In this document: positions 9,068 through 17,799 of the stretch, piece after piece
Position numbering within the stretch: position 1 is the first letter of the stretch
How the letters are laid out: the number at the start of each line of letters is the position of its first letter
NCBI GenBank assembly: GCA_024213275.1
Contig: JANAVG010000002.1
Coordinates: 434,001 to 498,000 of the forward strand
Origin: Rossellomorea sp. BNER
GTDB taxonomy: Bacteria; Bacillota; Bacilli; Bacillales; Bacillaceae_B
Length of the DNA stretch: 64,000 nt
Direction of reading: 5' to 3'
The notes under the pieces: generated by a model
Database searches by the model: none
What the model was told of the DNA's origin: nothing
The model's input: only the letters and a program-made list of their open reading frames with translations
Position numbers and translations under genes: made by a program

Positions 9068-10075
9068 ATGAAAAAACCACATCGATTACGATTGGGAGAC
9101 ACAATTGGGATCTGCTCTCCTTCTTCTCCAATCGCAGCACATTGTCCGAGAAGACTCCAAAGAGGAGTGGAGGAATTAGAAAAACTAGGATTTAAAGTAA
9201 AACTAGCGAAAAATTCGACTAAAGCTTATCAGTATATGGCAGGTACGATTGACGATAGAGTTGAGGATTTACACGACTTGTTTTTAGATCCAGACGTTAA
9301 AGCGATAATTACCACTATTGGTGGAACATCGTCTCATCAGCTATTTGAAAAGCTAGATTTTAAACTAATCAAAAATAATCCAAAAATATTTATGGGATAT
9401 AGTGATATTACATCTCTTCATCTAGCTATCCATAAAAAGACGGGGTTAGTAACATATTTAGGACCAGCCATTCTCCCTCAATTTGGGGAATTTAATGGAC
9501 TGATTGATTTTACTAAACAATATTTTATGGATATTTTGGTGGATGGAAAACCTGTGGAATACAAGGATTCTGAAGAATTTATTTTTGAAACCTTATATTG
9601 GGATGAGAAAGATGATCGAGAACGTCATCGAATAAAAAATAAAGGTTCAAAAATTTTAAATCCAGGAAATGCAAAAGGTAGGATTCTTGCCGCAAATTTA
9701 TCAACCATTTTATTATTAGCGGGAACAGAATATTTTCCAGATATGGACGGTTGTATACTGTGCCTAGAAGACGATGAAGGAGAAACGCCAGCTTTTATCG
9801 ACCGTTACCTAACTCAGTTAAGACAACTTGGTGTTTATGAAAAAATTAATGGATTGGTAGTTGGAAGGTTTCACGAAAAAGTAGGATTTACAGAGGGTCA
9901 ACTAGAAGAAATTATTCAACGAGCAACTCGAGAGTATGATTTCCCAATCATTTACGATTTAGACTTTGGTCATACAGATCCAATGTTTATTTTACCGAAC
10001 GGAATTGAAGCTGAATTTAAAGCAAATCAAAACGGAATCACCTTTCGATTATTAGAATCTCCTGTGGGGAAATAA
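9068..10075 (+). CDS. S66 family LD-carboxypeptidase (LdcA/MccF-like)
   Basis: A 335-residue serine peptidase of family S66. ATG 9068 is preceded by GGAAGAGGA; the longer upstream frame lacks a ribosome site. The conserved N-terminal strand LRLGDTIGICSPSSP, the nucleophile serine in MGYSDITSLH and GRILAANLSTILLLAGT are present. LdcA enzymes remove terminal D-Ala from tetrapeptides in murein recycling, whereas MccF enzymes hydrolyse microcin C-type peptide nucleotides. Length (335 aa) and the lack of a leader peptide fit either. It stands alone between a lipoprotein and the metG T-box. Confidence 0.9.
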   Translation: MKKPHRLRLGDTIGICSPSSPIAAHCPRRLQRGVEELEKLGFKVKLAKNSTKAYQYMAGTIDDRVEDLHDLFLDPDVKAIITTIGGTSSHQLFEKLDFKLIKNNPKIFMGYSDITSLHLAIHKKTGLVTYLGPAILPQFGEFNGLIDFTKQYFMDILVDGKPVEYKDSEEFIFETLYWDEKDDRERHRIKNKGSKILNPGNAKGRILAANLSTILLLAGTEYFPDMDGCILCLEDDEGETPAFIDRYLTQLRQLGVYEKINGLVVGRFHEKVGFTEGQLEEIIQRATREYDFPIIYDLDFGHTDPMFILPNGIEAEFKANQNGITFRLLESPVGK

Positions 10076-10095
10076 AAAATAGCCAAATTTAATTG

Positions 10096-10123
10096 TTGCA
10101 ATTTCTGTAAAGTTTGGCATAAT
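10096..10123 (+). promoter_or_regulatory. Promoter of the Met T-box/metG unit
   Basis: TTGCAA (10096-10101) and CATAAT (10118-10123) are 16 bases apart, just before the T-box leader. Confidence 0.55.
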
Positions 10124-10129
10124 ATATTC

Positions 10130-10417
10130 AAATGCATGGAAGAGAAGAGTAAGTCGGTTAGTATCCTTTAACAGAGAGCTTCGAAAGCTGAAAAGAAGCA
10201 AGGAAAACCCCCACTGAAGATGATCTCAGGAGCAGTTCATTCGAACCATTCTATTATGGTGTAGGGTGAAACGGGATTGGGCAACCGTTACCATTGCCAC
10301 AGTATAAGGAAGCATTTTTTCCCGTACTTGCAGAGTCTAGTTGTGTGAGCAACTAGAAATTTAAGGTGGTAACGCGAGCTAACCCCTCGTCCTTATGATA
10401 GGACGAGGGGTTTTTTG
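10130..10417 (+). promoter_or_regulatory. T-box leader, tRNA-Met specific
   Basis: Stem I arms AAGAGA (5') and TCTC (3') place the specifier codon ATG at 10220-10222 in GAAGATGATCTCAGG. The T-box AAGGTGGTAACGCG (10363-10376) has a TGGT bulge matching an A discriminator base, as in tRNA-Met. The terminator has arms CCCCTCGTCC and GGACGAGGGG (about 10383-10411) followed by T6. Methionine starvation should raise expression of the synthetase gene downstream. Confidence 0.92.
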
Positions 10418-10450
10418 TGTTTAATTTTATTTTAATAGGAGGTATTGACG

Positions 10451-12079
10451 ATGGCGATTTTTATTGGAGGAGCTTGGCCATATGCAAATGGATCCCTACA
10501 TTTAGGGCATCTTGCAGCATTACTGCCAGGGGATATTATTGCACGTTATTACAGATTAAAAGGAGAGGATGTGTTATATGTTTCAGGAAGTGATTGTAAT
10601 GGAACACCCATTTCTATAAGGGCTAGGCAGGAAAATAAACCTGTGAAAGAAATTGCTGATATTTATCACGAAGAGTTTCATGAATGCTTTCATTCCCTTG
10701 GGTTCACATATAATCATTATACGAGAACCGACTCTGCTTATCATCATCAAGTGGTTAGGGAGATGTTTCTGAGGTTATTGAAAAACGGTTGGTTATACAA
10801 AAAACTTGTTAAGCAAGCGTATTGTATATCATGTGAACGATTTTTACCGGACAGGTTTGTTGTGGGGATATGTCCTAGCTGTGGATCAAATTCTCGAGGT
10901 GATCAATGTGAGAGCTGTTCTACTATTTTAGATCCGATTGACTTAAAAGAGAGAAGTTGTAAGCTTTGTCATAAAGAACCCATATTTAAGGGTACAGAAC
11001 ACTATTATTTAGCATTAACAAAAGCACAGTTGGAATTAGAAAATTACATGAATCACTCTCAGGATTTTTGGAGGGAAAATGCAATACAGCTTACGAAACG
11101 ATACCTTTCTGAGGGACTAGTAGATAGGGCAGCAACACGTGATATAGAAGTGGGTGTACCTGTACCCATTGAGGGTTATGAGAATAAAAAAGTTTACGTC
11201 TGGATTGATGCAGTGAGTGGTTACTTATCGGCTTCAAAGGAATGGGCCCAAATTAATAGTAGCGAGTGGCAACCTTTTTGGCAAGAAGACACTTTATCGT
11301 ACTATATCCATGGAAAAGATAATATTCCTTTTCACACCATCATTTGGCCTTCAATATTACTCGGATCTAATATCCCAAGTTTGCCGAAACATATTATTTC
11401 AAGTGAATATTTAACAATTGAAAAAAAGAAAATCTCTACAAGTGGTAATTGGGCAATATGGGTAAGGGATTTATTGAGTCGATACAATCCGGATACGATT
11501 CGATATTTTCTAGCGATAAATGGTCCAGAGAAGCGTGATGCAGATTTTTCGTGGAGGGAGTTTATTTATCGTCATAATGGGGAGCTATTGGGGTCACTTG
11601 GAAATTTCGTTCAAAGGACAATAAAGTTTTATCAAAGAGAATTTGGTTCTATTCTTGAATTAAAAAATGTAAATGAAGATATAAAAGAGAAAATAGATAG
11701 TATCTTCGATGAATCAGGTGCATTGATTGAAAGCGGAGATTGTAAAAAAAGCCTAGATTCTATTTTTGAGTTTGTAAGATGGGGGAATAAATATTTTGAT
11801 GAGCAGAAACCGTGGGCGGTATTGAAAGAGAATCGTGAGAAGGCTAGAGAGATTTTACATGATTGTTTTTTCATGATTATGAATTTAGCTGTTCTTCTAC
11901 AACCATATCTGCCATTTACAACTGAGAAAATAGTAAAAGGACTGAATCTTGAACAATTAAATTTATCATGGCAGCCTGTGGGAACACCTGTTCAGGTGAA
12001 GATAGAGATTAAAGAACCATTATTTAAAAGAATAGACATTGAACAAATTGATAAGGAGCGGGAAATGTTAGGTAGGTGA
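10451..12079 (+). CDS. metG: Methionyl-tRNA synthetase, second (MetRS2-like) type
   Basis: A 542-residue class I synthetase charging tRNA-Met. ATG 10451 follows AGGAGG by 8 bases. The HIGH motif is HLGH in GSLHLGHLAALLPGD; the zinc region carries four Cys-x2-Cys pairs between residues about 125 and 180; the KMSKS loop is the variant KKISTSGNWAIW. The tRNA-binding C-terminal domain found in the 660-residue Bacillus MetS is absent. This E. coli/archaeal-type architecture and divergent KMSKS resemble the accessory MetRS2 of some Bacillus and streptococci, which tolerates MetRS inhibitors. The T-box implies induction by methionine limitation. A housekeeping metS elsewhere is expected but unseen. 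Confidence 0.93.
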   Translation: MAIFIGGAWPYANGSLHLGHLAALLPGDIIARYYRLKGEDVLYVSGSDCNGTPISIRARQENKPVKEIADIYHEEFHECFHSLGFTYNHYTRTDSAYHHQVVREMFLRLLKNGWLYKKLVKQAYCISCERFLPDRFVVGICPSCGSNSRGDQCESCSTILDPIDLKERSCKLCHKEPIFKGTEHYYLALTKAQLELENYMNHSQDFWRENAIQLTKRYLSEGLVDRAATRDIEVGVPVPIEGYENKKVYVWIDAVSGYLSASKEWAQINSSEWQPFWQEDTLSYYIHGKDNIPFHTIIWPSILLGSNIPSLPKHIISSEYLTIEKKKISTSGNWAIWVRDLLSRYNPDTIRYFLAINGPEKRDADFSWREFIYRHNGELLGSLGNFVQRTIKFYQREFGSILELKNVNEDIKEKIDSIFDESGALIESGDCKKSLDSIFEFVRWGNKYFDEQKPWAVLKENREKAREILHDCFFMIMNLAVLLQPYLPFTTEKIVKGLNLEQLNLSWQPVGTPVQVKIEIKEPLFKRIDIEQIDKEREMLGR

Positions 12080-12148
12080 CTGACTTTTGTCGAAAACGGC
12101 AGGGAGCTTTATACTAGAGAAACACGTCATAGAAAGGATTGGTTAAAG

Positions 12149-12637
12149 CTGAAAATCGTTTGTTTGGCAGATACCCATTTAAAGAAATTTAATGGCTTTC
12201 CTCAAATACTTGAAAGTCAATTAACTAGTGCAGATCTCATCATTCATGCAGGGGATTGGCAGACTATTGATGTTTATAAAGCCTTATGTTCGTATGGAAA
12301 TGTAGAAGGTGTCTATGGAAATGTAGATGGAGATGAAATCAAAAAACTAGTACCTGAGAAAAAAATCATTAAAATTGAAGGGAAGAGGATTGGGATTGTT
12401 CATGGTGACGGTATAGGAAAAACGACAGAAAAAAGAGCTTTAGAGTCTTTTATGGAGGGAGAAGTCGACCTCATCATATTTGGACATTCTCACATTCCAT
12501 ACTCACGATTTTCGAAAAGATCTCTTCTCTTTAATCCAGGATCCCCAACCGCTAAACGAAAGCTACCATATTATTCATTCGGGATCATTACCATTAAAAA
12601 CGACCAAATTGAAACCAAACACATTTATTTTAGCTAA
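12149..12637 (+). CDS. YfcE/MJ0936-type metallophosphoesterase
   Basis: A 162-residue calcineurin-like phosphoesterase. Metal ligands are visible in VCLADTHLKKF (D-x-H), IIHAGDWQ (GD), GVYGNVDG (GN-x-D), IGIVHGDGIG (HG) and IIFGHSHIPY (GHSH). The typical family start (MKIVxxSDTH) corresponds here to CTG at 12149, preceded by GAAAGGA; the first TTG (12164) would delete the first strand. A CTG start is uncommon. Substrates of this family are phosphodiesters or nucleotides and cannot be specified here. Confidence 0.85.
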   Translation: MKIVCLADTHLKKFNGFPQILESQLTSADLIIHAGDWQTIDVYKALCSYGNVEGVYGNVDGDEIKKLVPEKKIIKIEGKRIGIVHGDGIGKTTEKRALESFMEGEVDLIIFGHSHIPYSRFSKRSLLFNPGSPTAKRKLPYYSFGIITIKNDQIETKHIYFS

Positions 12638-12654
12638 TTCGAAAAAATCTCTTT

Positions 12655-12772
12655 AATACGTTAAAGCAAAGAGGGACGGTTCTTGGTTGCTTTAAAGCGA
12701 CCAAGAACCGTCCCCAAATACGTTAACGCGTTACCCCAGTCAAGGACCGTCCCTCACTGCACTAAAGTGATT
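12655..12772 (+). repeat. REP-like repeat, family A copy 2
   Basis: The unit GGGACGGTTCTTGGT (about 12672) and its inverse ACCAAGAACCGTCCC (about 12701) form a near-perfect stem with a TTTAAAG loop. A third unit AAGGACCGTCCCTCA follows at about 12743. ACGTTAAAG and ACGCGTTA edges match the other copies. It lies between convergent genes and may act as their bidirectional terminator. Confidence 0.75.
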
Positions 12773-13589
12773 TTTGCAGGTAGTAGTCTTGGGTTTGGTA
12801 GGTTTGGAATCCAGTTGAGTGGTAGAGTCCAAGGGCATTTTCGTTTTTTGTTGCTACCTCTAGGAATATAGTTTGCTCTTTTTGTGCTTCATTGTGAACA
12901 ACTTGAGCCAATACATTTCGCCCAATCCCTTTACCTTGGAATTCTGGAAAAACAGCAAAACCATAGATGTAGCTTCTCTTACCATCGGCGTGGACATTGA
13001 TTTTTCCCACTATGTCTGATTTATACTCAATCATGTAATGGCGATGTCCTTCTTCATTCTTTAAACCCTGTTGAAATGAATGCGCATCTTTTTCGGTGAC
13101 ATTGAAGCATTTCACATCAAGATCGATCATTATTCTATTGTCATTGGTAGAAGCTTCACGTAATAGAATTTCCGAGTTATCAACATCAACATTCATGCTT
13201 TTCCATTCCATTTGATATTCTGAAAAAGAATATTCCGCATCAATGGAACTAATAAATCCTTTAGCAGATTGTGATTTAGCAGGTGCATTAATTAGTAGTT
13301 TTTCTCCTTCTCTTTCTTGAAGTGAAGTATAAGCTTTGTTAAAAAGCTCTGTGAAAATTCCCTTTCTTCGGTGAACTGGGTGAACCATCCCACAAAGTTC
13401 ATAAGATTCCCCAAATCCATACAATGCTAAAAACCCAATTAATTGGTCACCATCATAATGAAGATAGTCGTCCATGTCTGTTTCTCTCGTTTTTAACATT
13501 TCCCAGTTTAATTTCAATGAAATCTCTTCTGCATTTTCACAAACTTTCTGCAATTCTTTAATATCTAGTATGTTTTTCTCTGTGAGCAT
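12762..13589 (-). CDS. GNAT acetyltransferase with two GNAT lobes
   Basis: A 275-residue protein with two GNAT-like halves. The N-terminal lobe contains MVHPVHRRKGIFTELFN (acetyl-CoA loop RRKGIF); the C-terminal lobe contains FAVFPEFQGKGIGRNVL (loop QGKGIG) followed by VATKNENALGLYHSTGF. Only the second loop is a classical Q/R-x2-G-x-G. Such tandem GNATs are common in Bacillus and their substrates are unknown. The start codon follows AAAGGGGGA. Confidence 0.88.
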   Translation of the reverse strand: MLTEKNILDIKELQKVCENAEEISLKLNWEMLKTRETDMDDYLHYDGDQLIGFLALYGFGESYELCGMVHPVHRRKGIFTELFNKAYTSLQEREGEKLLINAPAKSQSAKGFISSIDAEYSFSEYQMEWKSMNVDVDNSEILLREASTNDNRIMIDLDVKCFNVTEKDAHSFQQGLKNEEGHRHYMIEYKSDIVGKINVHADGKRSYIYGFAVFPEFQGKGIGRNVLAQVVHNEAQKEQTIFLEVATKNENALGLYHSTGFQTYQTQDYYLQKSL

Positions 13590-13729
13590 TTAGATCCCCC
13601 TTTGCATTTCCTAACGATATTATAAATGATTTTTATCGCATTAATATGAAATTTTTGAAAATTTTCTCGTCAATGACACATTTCTTATGTAAAATAATGA
13701 AGCGATTATGAAAAAAAGAGGTGAAAGAT

Positions 13730-14326
13730 ATGGAAATTTTATTGATTAGACATGGTGAGTCAGAAGCAGACAAATTGGGGGTACATGAAGGGAGAGCCGA
13801 TTTTTCCTTAACTGACCTTGGGAAAAAACAGGTTAACCGAATGGCTAAAAAGGTTCAAGATGATTTTCCACCTCAAGAAATTTGGTGTAGTACGTTAAAA
13901 AGAGCGAAAGAGACAGCAGAAGAGTTATCAAAATTTACTGGAGCTCCTATTCTTTACTCTGAGGATTTAAGAGAGTATAACAATGGAATTCAAGCAGGAA
14001 AAACATTTGCAGAGGCTGAAAACATCAAGCTTCCGAAGCACCTTCATGAACGAATTGAAGAAGGGGAATCAGCAATCGAGTTCAGAATGAGAATTGAGAT
14101 AATGTTTTCAAAAATTATTCATGAAAGTAAATCTCAAAGGATAGCGATTGTAGCACATGGTGGTGTCATTACACAGTTAATTAGAGCATTTCTAAGGCTG
14201 CCCATCAACCAAGAGTATTGGTTCCAAACGGGCGATACGGGAATTCATAAACTTGAGATTAAAGATTCACAACGAGTGGTTCATTTTATGAATGATTATA
14301 ATCATATTGAAGGTCTAAACCTATAG
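13730..14326 (+). CDS. Histidine phosphatase (phosphoglycerate mutase-like)
   Basis: A 198-residue branch-1 histidine phosphatase. The catalytic RHG is in LLIRHGESEAD near the N-terminus, and the second histidine is in IVAHGGVITQ. ATG 13730 is preferred to the GTG at 13721 because AGAGGTG is correctly spaced. Members act as phosphoglycerate mutases or as broad phosphatases (PhoE/CobC-like); the sequence does not decide. A second family member lies at 16483. Confidence 0.9.
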   Translation: MEILLIRHGESEADKLGVHEGRADFSLTDLGKKQVNRMAKKVQDDFPPQEIWCSTLKRAKETAEELSKFTGAPILYSEDLREYNNGIQAGKTFAEAENIKLPKHLHERIEEGESAIEFRMRIEIMFSKIIHESKSQRIAIVAHGGVITQLIRAFLRLPINQEYWFQTGDTGIHKLEIKDSQRVVHFMNDYNHIEGLNL

Positions 14327-14330
14327 AGAA

Positions 14331-14453
14331 GAAGGGACTGTCTCTCGTAATGGGTCCGGAACCATGTTCTATCCAGATATGGAAGATGTTTTAGTGGTTT
14401 CCTTTATATTGAAGTTGCGGTTCCTGACACCTTTGTTTTGAGACAGCTTCTTT
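14331..14453. repeat. Palindromic intergenic repeat, family B copy 1
   Basis: Outer arms AAGGGACTGTCTC and GAGACAGCTTCTT enclose GGGTCCGGAACCA near the left and GAAGTTGCGGTTCCTGAC near the right. Copies at 22.8 and 59.7 kb share both the outer complementarity and these inner blocks. It separates convergent genes and could fold as a long bidirectional terminator. Confidence 0.75.
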
Positions 14454-14465
14454 AAATTTGAAAAT

Positions 14466-15542
14466 TTATTTATCCTCAATCCGACCTAATACATCCTTCA
14501 ATTCTCCAGGCTTTAAAAATTCAAGTGGAGAAAATCCTTGCTCAAACGAAACAGAGTCACCTTCAATTACAAGTACATATCTATCATTCACTTTTGCAAG
14601 ATGAAGGGTTTCACCAAAGTCAGATAACATTGCTTTAATCGATACATGGTCTAGTTTCAGTTTTAATTCCGCTTCCGGGGTATGCTCCGTAATTTGTGCA
14701 GTGGCTTCCATGATCTGCTCGTGTTCGAATCTCTCTTGTAGCTCACGTTTTGGTTTTATTGCCCATGTCTCGATCTCTTCTTCAAATTGGACCCGCTCAT
14801 CACTGCCTTCAGCGTAGCTCTCTTCGATATGGTTTTTCACCATACCGACTACTTGAGTTTTAATAATTTCCGGCATCGATTTTTCATACTCTACCCATTT
14901 GAGGAAATCTTCAAAATAACGGGCATGGGAAGCTTGATGAATTTTTAATTCCGCACTGTCCATCATACCTTCTTCGGGCATAAAAGGGTATTGGATGGAT
15001 TTCATATTTTTCGTTGTAATCGCCATTTCTACATGATGGATTAGAGACGATTCATCGGTGATTCTTGCCACTTTTGGTTCGAAATCACATTTCAATAAGA
15101 ATAAAAACGGATCATCGAAGAATTTCTGTAGTTTTGCAGAAGCAACGATGAATACACCACCTCTAATCGCACTTGTATCTACATAGGATTGGACAAATTG
15201 ATGGGAAGCTTCTTCAAAGGTTCCAGAATCATCCGCGAAGCGTGCTTTGTGAAAAAGATTATAATTTGGATTCGAATCTAATTCATGACCTGGCTCAACA
15301 ACAAAACGACCGATTTTCGTAGGTGCACCCTCTGACTTGGAATGACGATCTACTTTTCTTTTTGTGATTTTTGTCAATTCTCCATCTAAAAAATCCTTTA
15401 ATGGATTATCTTCATATGTTTCTTTATCTAATGTTTGAAAGTGTTTAAATCTTCTATCTATATTTTCACCCTGACCTTCTACTTGAACAACATAAAAGGA
15501 AAGAAATTGAATATCAAAATCCACAAAATCACCTAGTTTCAT
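14466..15542 (-). CDS. DUF3900 family protein
   Basis: A 358-residue cytosolic protein that I place in DUF3900, a Bacillus family of unknown function. It begins MKLGDFVDFDIQFLSFYV and includes KIGRFVVEPGHELDSN and RGGVFIVASAKLQKFFDD. No signal peptide or membrane segment is visible, and the C-terminal half is rich in Glu/Lys. Its layout loosely recalls nucleoid-associated NdpA-type proteins, but that is not established. It is monocistronic, reading leftward away from the repeat-rich region that follows. Confidence 0.75.
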   Translation of the reverse strand: MKLGDFVDFDIQFLSFYVVQVEGQGENIDRRFKHFQTLDKETYEDNPLKDFLDGELTKITKRKVDRHSKSEGAPTKIGRFVVEPGHELDSNPNYNLFHKARFADDSGTFEEASHQFVQSYVDTSAIRGGVFIVASAKLQKFFDDPFLFLLKCDFEPKVARITDESSLIHHVEMAITTKNMKSIQYPFMPEEGMMDSAELKIHQASHARYFEDFLKWVEYEKSMPEIIKTQVVGMVKNHIEESYAEGSDERVQFEEEIETWAIKPKRELQERFEHEQIMEATAQITEHTPEAELKLKLDHVSIKAMLSDFGETLHLAKVNDRYVLVIEGDSVSFEQGFSPLEFLKPGELKDVLGRIEDK

Positions 15543-15625
15543 AAAATTCTTCTCTCAGTATAGAAAAGCAAAAAGCGAGCGTCAATGAAAATCTCAAATA
15601 CACCCCCTAAAAAACAATTCACCAC

Positions 15626-15700
15626 TTTAAAGCACAGCGGGACGGTTCTTGAGTACACTAACGCTTTACTGTGATCGAGAACCGCCCTGCTAAATCCTGG
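15626..15700. repeat. REP-like repeat, family A copy 3
   Basis: GGGACGGTTCTTGAG and its imperfect inverse TCGAGAACCGCCC flank a CACTAACGCTTTACTG loop. The inverse arm has diverged (CGCCC for CGTCCC). Confidence 0.7.
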
Positions 15701-15787
15701 ATATTGGATGTGAAGGGTTGTGGATTTTGTGTTAATTTGTAGAACGGTCAATATATTGAGTCAATTGGAAAAATGAATTCACATCCT

Positions 15788-15837
15788 GGACAAATTATAT
15801 GCATTATCGGACAAATAAAGTGAAAGCCTCGACAAAA
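15788..15837 (+). repeat. Three direct GACAAA repeats at 21-bp spacing
   Basis: GACAAA occurs at 15789, 15810 and 15831, each followed by an AT-rich stretch ending ATG/GTG. The exact 21-bp period equals two helical turns, so all copies face the same side of the DNA. It could be an operator array; no adjacent gene start makes the target obvious. Confidence 0.5.
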
Positions 15838-15920
15838 TAGAGTGACCTGTGAAAGTTTAAAAGTTCCGATGACATTTTACAAAAGCAGACGTAAAAAGCA
15901 GAGACTGCCTCTCTTTAAAA

Positions 15921-15966
15921 GTGAAAAGGAAAAGACACCTACAGTAAATGTTGGTGTCTTTTCCTT
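15921..15966 (+). terminator. Strong isolated hairpin with T run
   Basis: GAAAAGGAAAAGACACC and GGTGTCTTTTCCTTTTT form a stem of about 16 perfect pairs around a 13-base loop. It looks like a rho-independent terminator working rightward, yet no gene lies immediately upstream on this strand. It may end a short RNA started near 15.75-15.85 kb. Confidence 0.55.
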
Positions 15967-16482
15967 TTTAGCCGTACATGGAGGAGGAAAATATGGGTTG
16001 AGTGTAACTCATATCAAAAGGGTATCAAGGGGACAAGACATACCGAGCAATAGGATTAATGGTAAGGTGTTTACAAGGACGCAGTCATACTCATCGGCGG
16101 AAATGAGTATGTGCGAGCTTGCCATCTTATCGCCTTCTTTTGATAGAGTTTATATATTCTATGATAGATTTTAAAAAGGGTATGGTTATAAGCTTGTTTC
16201 TAGAAAAATTCTTTTGATAACTAGTGAATTTTTAATAGACGTTCAACTTGAATATTAAGTTATAGTAGGCTATAGCTAAGAATGTGATAAGGGACTTTAT
16301 GGTAGCTTGAAATATATACCCAAAATAAAACAATAAAAATCTTAAAAGAAACTGGCAAAATAATCAGTTTTTTTATTAATCAAAGATCCTTCCAATAACT
16401 TAGTCCTTTCAATAAAATAGAATTAAATAATTGAAAAATTAAGAAATCACTAATACATAAATACTGAGGGAGGGAGAACATT

Positions 16483-17058
16483 ATGAAATTAATATTAATA
16501 AAACATTCCATGCCAGTTCTAGATTCTGAACAACCATCTAATAAATGGACACTTTCAGAAGTTGGCAAGAAAGAAAGTCGGGAGCTTGCGGCTTATTTAA
16601 AAGCATACAATTTTCAAACTGTTTTTAGTAGTGATGAACCTAAAGCGATAGAGACAGCAGAAATAATTGCAAATCAATTAGGGAAGGAAACGGTAATTAC
16701 TATGAATACATATGAACACGAAAGAAGGAATAACCGAAAAATTTTTCCGCGCACTGAATTCGAGGCAATTATGAGGAAGTTCTTTGAACAACCTAATGAA
16801 TTAATTTTCGGAGAAGAAACTGCTGATAACGCTAGGAAGAGATTCACAGCAGCGATTGAGAAAATAATCAATTCAAATGAAAATGAAAAAGACATTATCC
16901 TTGTCACACACGGGACAGTCATTAGTTTATTTGTTGACCAGTTTCAATCGATTGATGTATTTAAACTTTGGAATGAGCTAGAATGCCCTTCCTTTGTTGA
17001 ACTAACACTTCCTACCTATCAAATAAACAAAGTTGTTAAATTAGGAGAGAAATACTGA
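16483..17058 (+). CDS. Histidine phosphatase family protein
   Basis: A 191-residue branch-1 histidine phosphatase. The N-terminal catalytic motif is LIKHSMP rather than LIRHGEP: the phospho-accepting histidine is kept but Arg is Lys and Gly is Ser. The second histidine is in LVTHGTVIS. GGGAGGG precedes the ATG at good spacing. The altered RHG suggests changed activity. It is followed 56 bases later by a lipoprotein, possibly co-transcribed. Confidence 0.85.
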   Translation: MKLILIKHSMPVLDSEQPSNKWTLSEVGKKESRELAAYLKAYNFQTVFSSDEPKAIETAEIIANQLGKETVITMNTYEHERRNNRKIFPRTEFEAIMRKFFEQPNELIFGEETADNARKRFTAAIEKIINSNENEKDIILVTHGTVISLFVDQFQSIDVFKLWNELECPSFVELTLPTYQINKVVKLGEKY

Positions 17059-17114
17059 ATTTAGGTGCTTTTTTGATACAATGGATAGAGAAATTACATG
17101 AGGAGGATGCATCA

Positions 17115-17570
17115 TTGAAAAACTTGCGGCTATTATGTTTAATCACCACACTCGCTCTTCTACTATCTGCATGTGGAAACAATGAAATTAAATCAGTACA
17201 AAAATCGTACATAGAAATTGATAAAGGTGAAAAAGTTGAAGAGCTAGTCTTTCATGCTATTATATCTGATAAAAGTATGGAACCTGAAACCCCTTTTACT
17301 GTTCGTTTCTATTTAAGCGACCCCACTCTTAGAAAAGCGTTAGGGATTGATATGCTATTTGTTGAAAAAGAGTATAAGAGTGGTTCAAAAGGGGACAAAC
17401 ATCAGACGTATGAGATCACTTATCAGGCAAAATTAAAGAAAAGTCTAGACGCTAAAAACCTGGAAAAAATTATTGGAAACAAAGAAGAAGTGGCTGTAGA
17501 GGTTGAAGTGATTGGACCAGATCAAGTCTTGTCAACGAAACCCATTCATGAATTAAGGATGAAAGAATAA
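17115..17570 (+). CDS. Putative lipoprotein, function unknown
   Basis: A 151-residue protein starting at TTG 17115, chosen for the AGGAGG 8 bases upstream. It begins with a lipoprotein signal peptide whose lipobox is LLSAC (Cys about 20). The mature region is predicted to be beta-rich with many Lys/Glu and resembles no family I can name with confidence. Confidence 0.7.
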   Translation: MKNLRLLCLITTLALLLSACGNNEIKSVQKSYIEIDKGEKVEELVFHAIISDKSMEPETPFTVRFYLSDPTLRKALGIDMLFVEKEYKSGSKGDKHQTYEITYQAKLKKSLDAKNLEKIIGNKEEVAVEVEVIGPDQVLSTKPIHELRMKE

Positions 17571-17638
17571 AAAGATAATCCTAGGCTTTATTTCAATAGG
17601 AAGGAATAAGTTGGTCATATGTCCAATTTATAAGGTAA

Positions 17639-17799
17639 GGCTCTTTTCGTAAACTTTGTTACTTTTGGCCAATGATTGACATCTTAAATCATTCAATACT
17701 AGTGAACCAATTATTGCTTTGCGAAAAGATGTCTCGAAACCATAATCATTACGGGTTTCTATTCTTGTTCGAAAAGCAACAATCTATGCGAATACAGCC
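17639..17799. mobile_element. MITE copy 1 with 8-bp target duplication
   Basis: A 161-bp element starts GGCTCTTTTCGTAAAC and ends, on the other strand, GGCTGTATTCGCATAG. The ends match at about 22 of 30 positions. The flanks TAAGGTAA (17631-17638) and CAAGGTAA (17800-17807) form an 8-bp target duplication with one mismatch. It encodes nothing. A second copy with a perfect duplication is at 42188. Confidence 0.7.

Larger units (their letters stand above)
15543..16482. other. Repeat-rich intergenic region without a convincing gene
   Basis: This 940-base stretch lies between divergently transcribed genes. It contains REP-like copy 3 (15626-15700), three GACAAA direct repeats (15788-15837) and a strong hairpin (15921-15966). 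The only long frame (15842-16174) runs through the hairpin, has no ribosome site and shows no family motif. Nothing else was recognised in 16175-16482 beyond AT-rich promoter-like DNA. Confidence 0.6.

Noticed and set aside
12683..12871. A 62-codon plus-strand frame starting in REP copy 2
   Set aside because: It consists of repeat sequence followed by the antisense of the GNAT gene.
15842..16174. A 110-codon plus-strand frame in the repeat-rich region
   Set aside because: It runs through the 15921-15966 hairpin, has no ribosome site and shows no family pattern.
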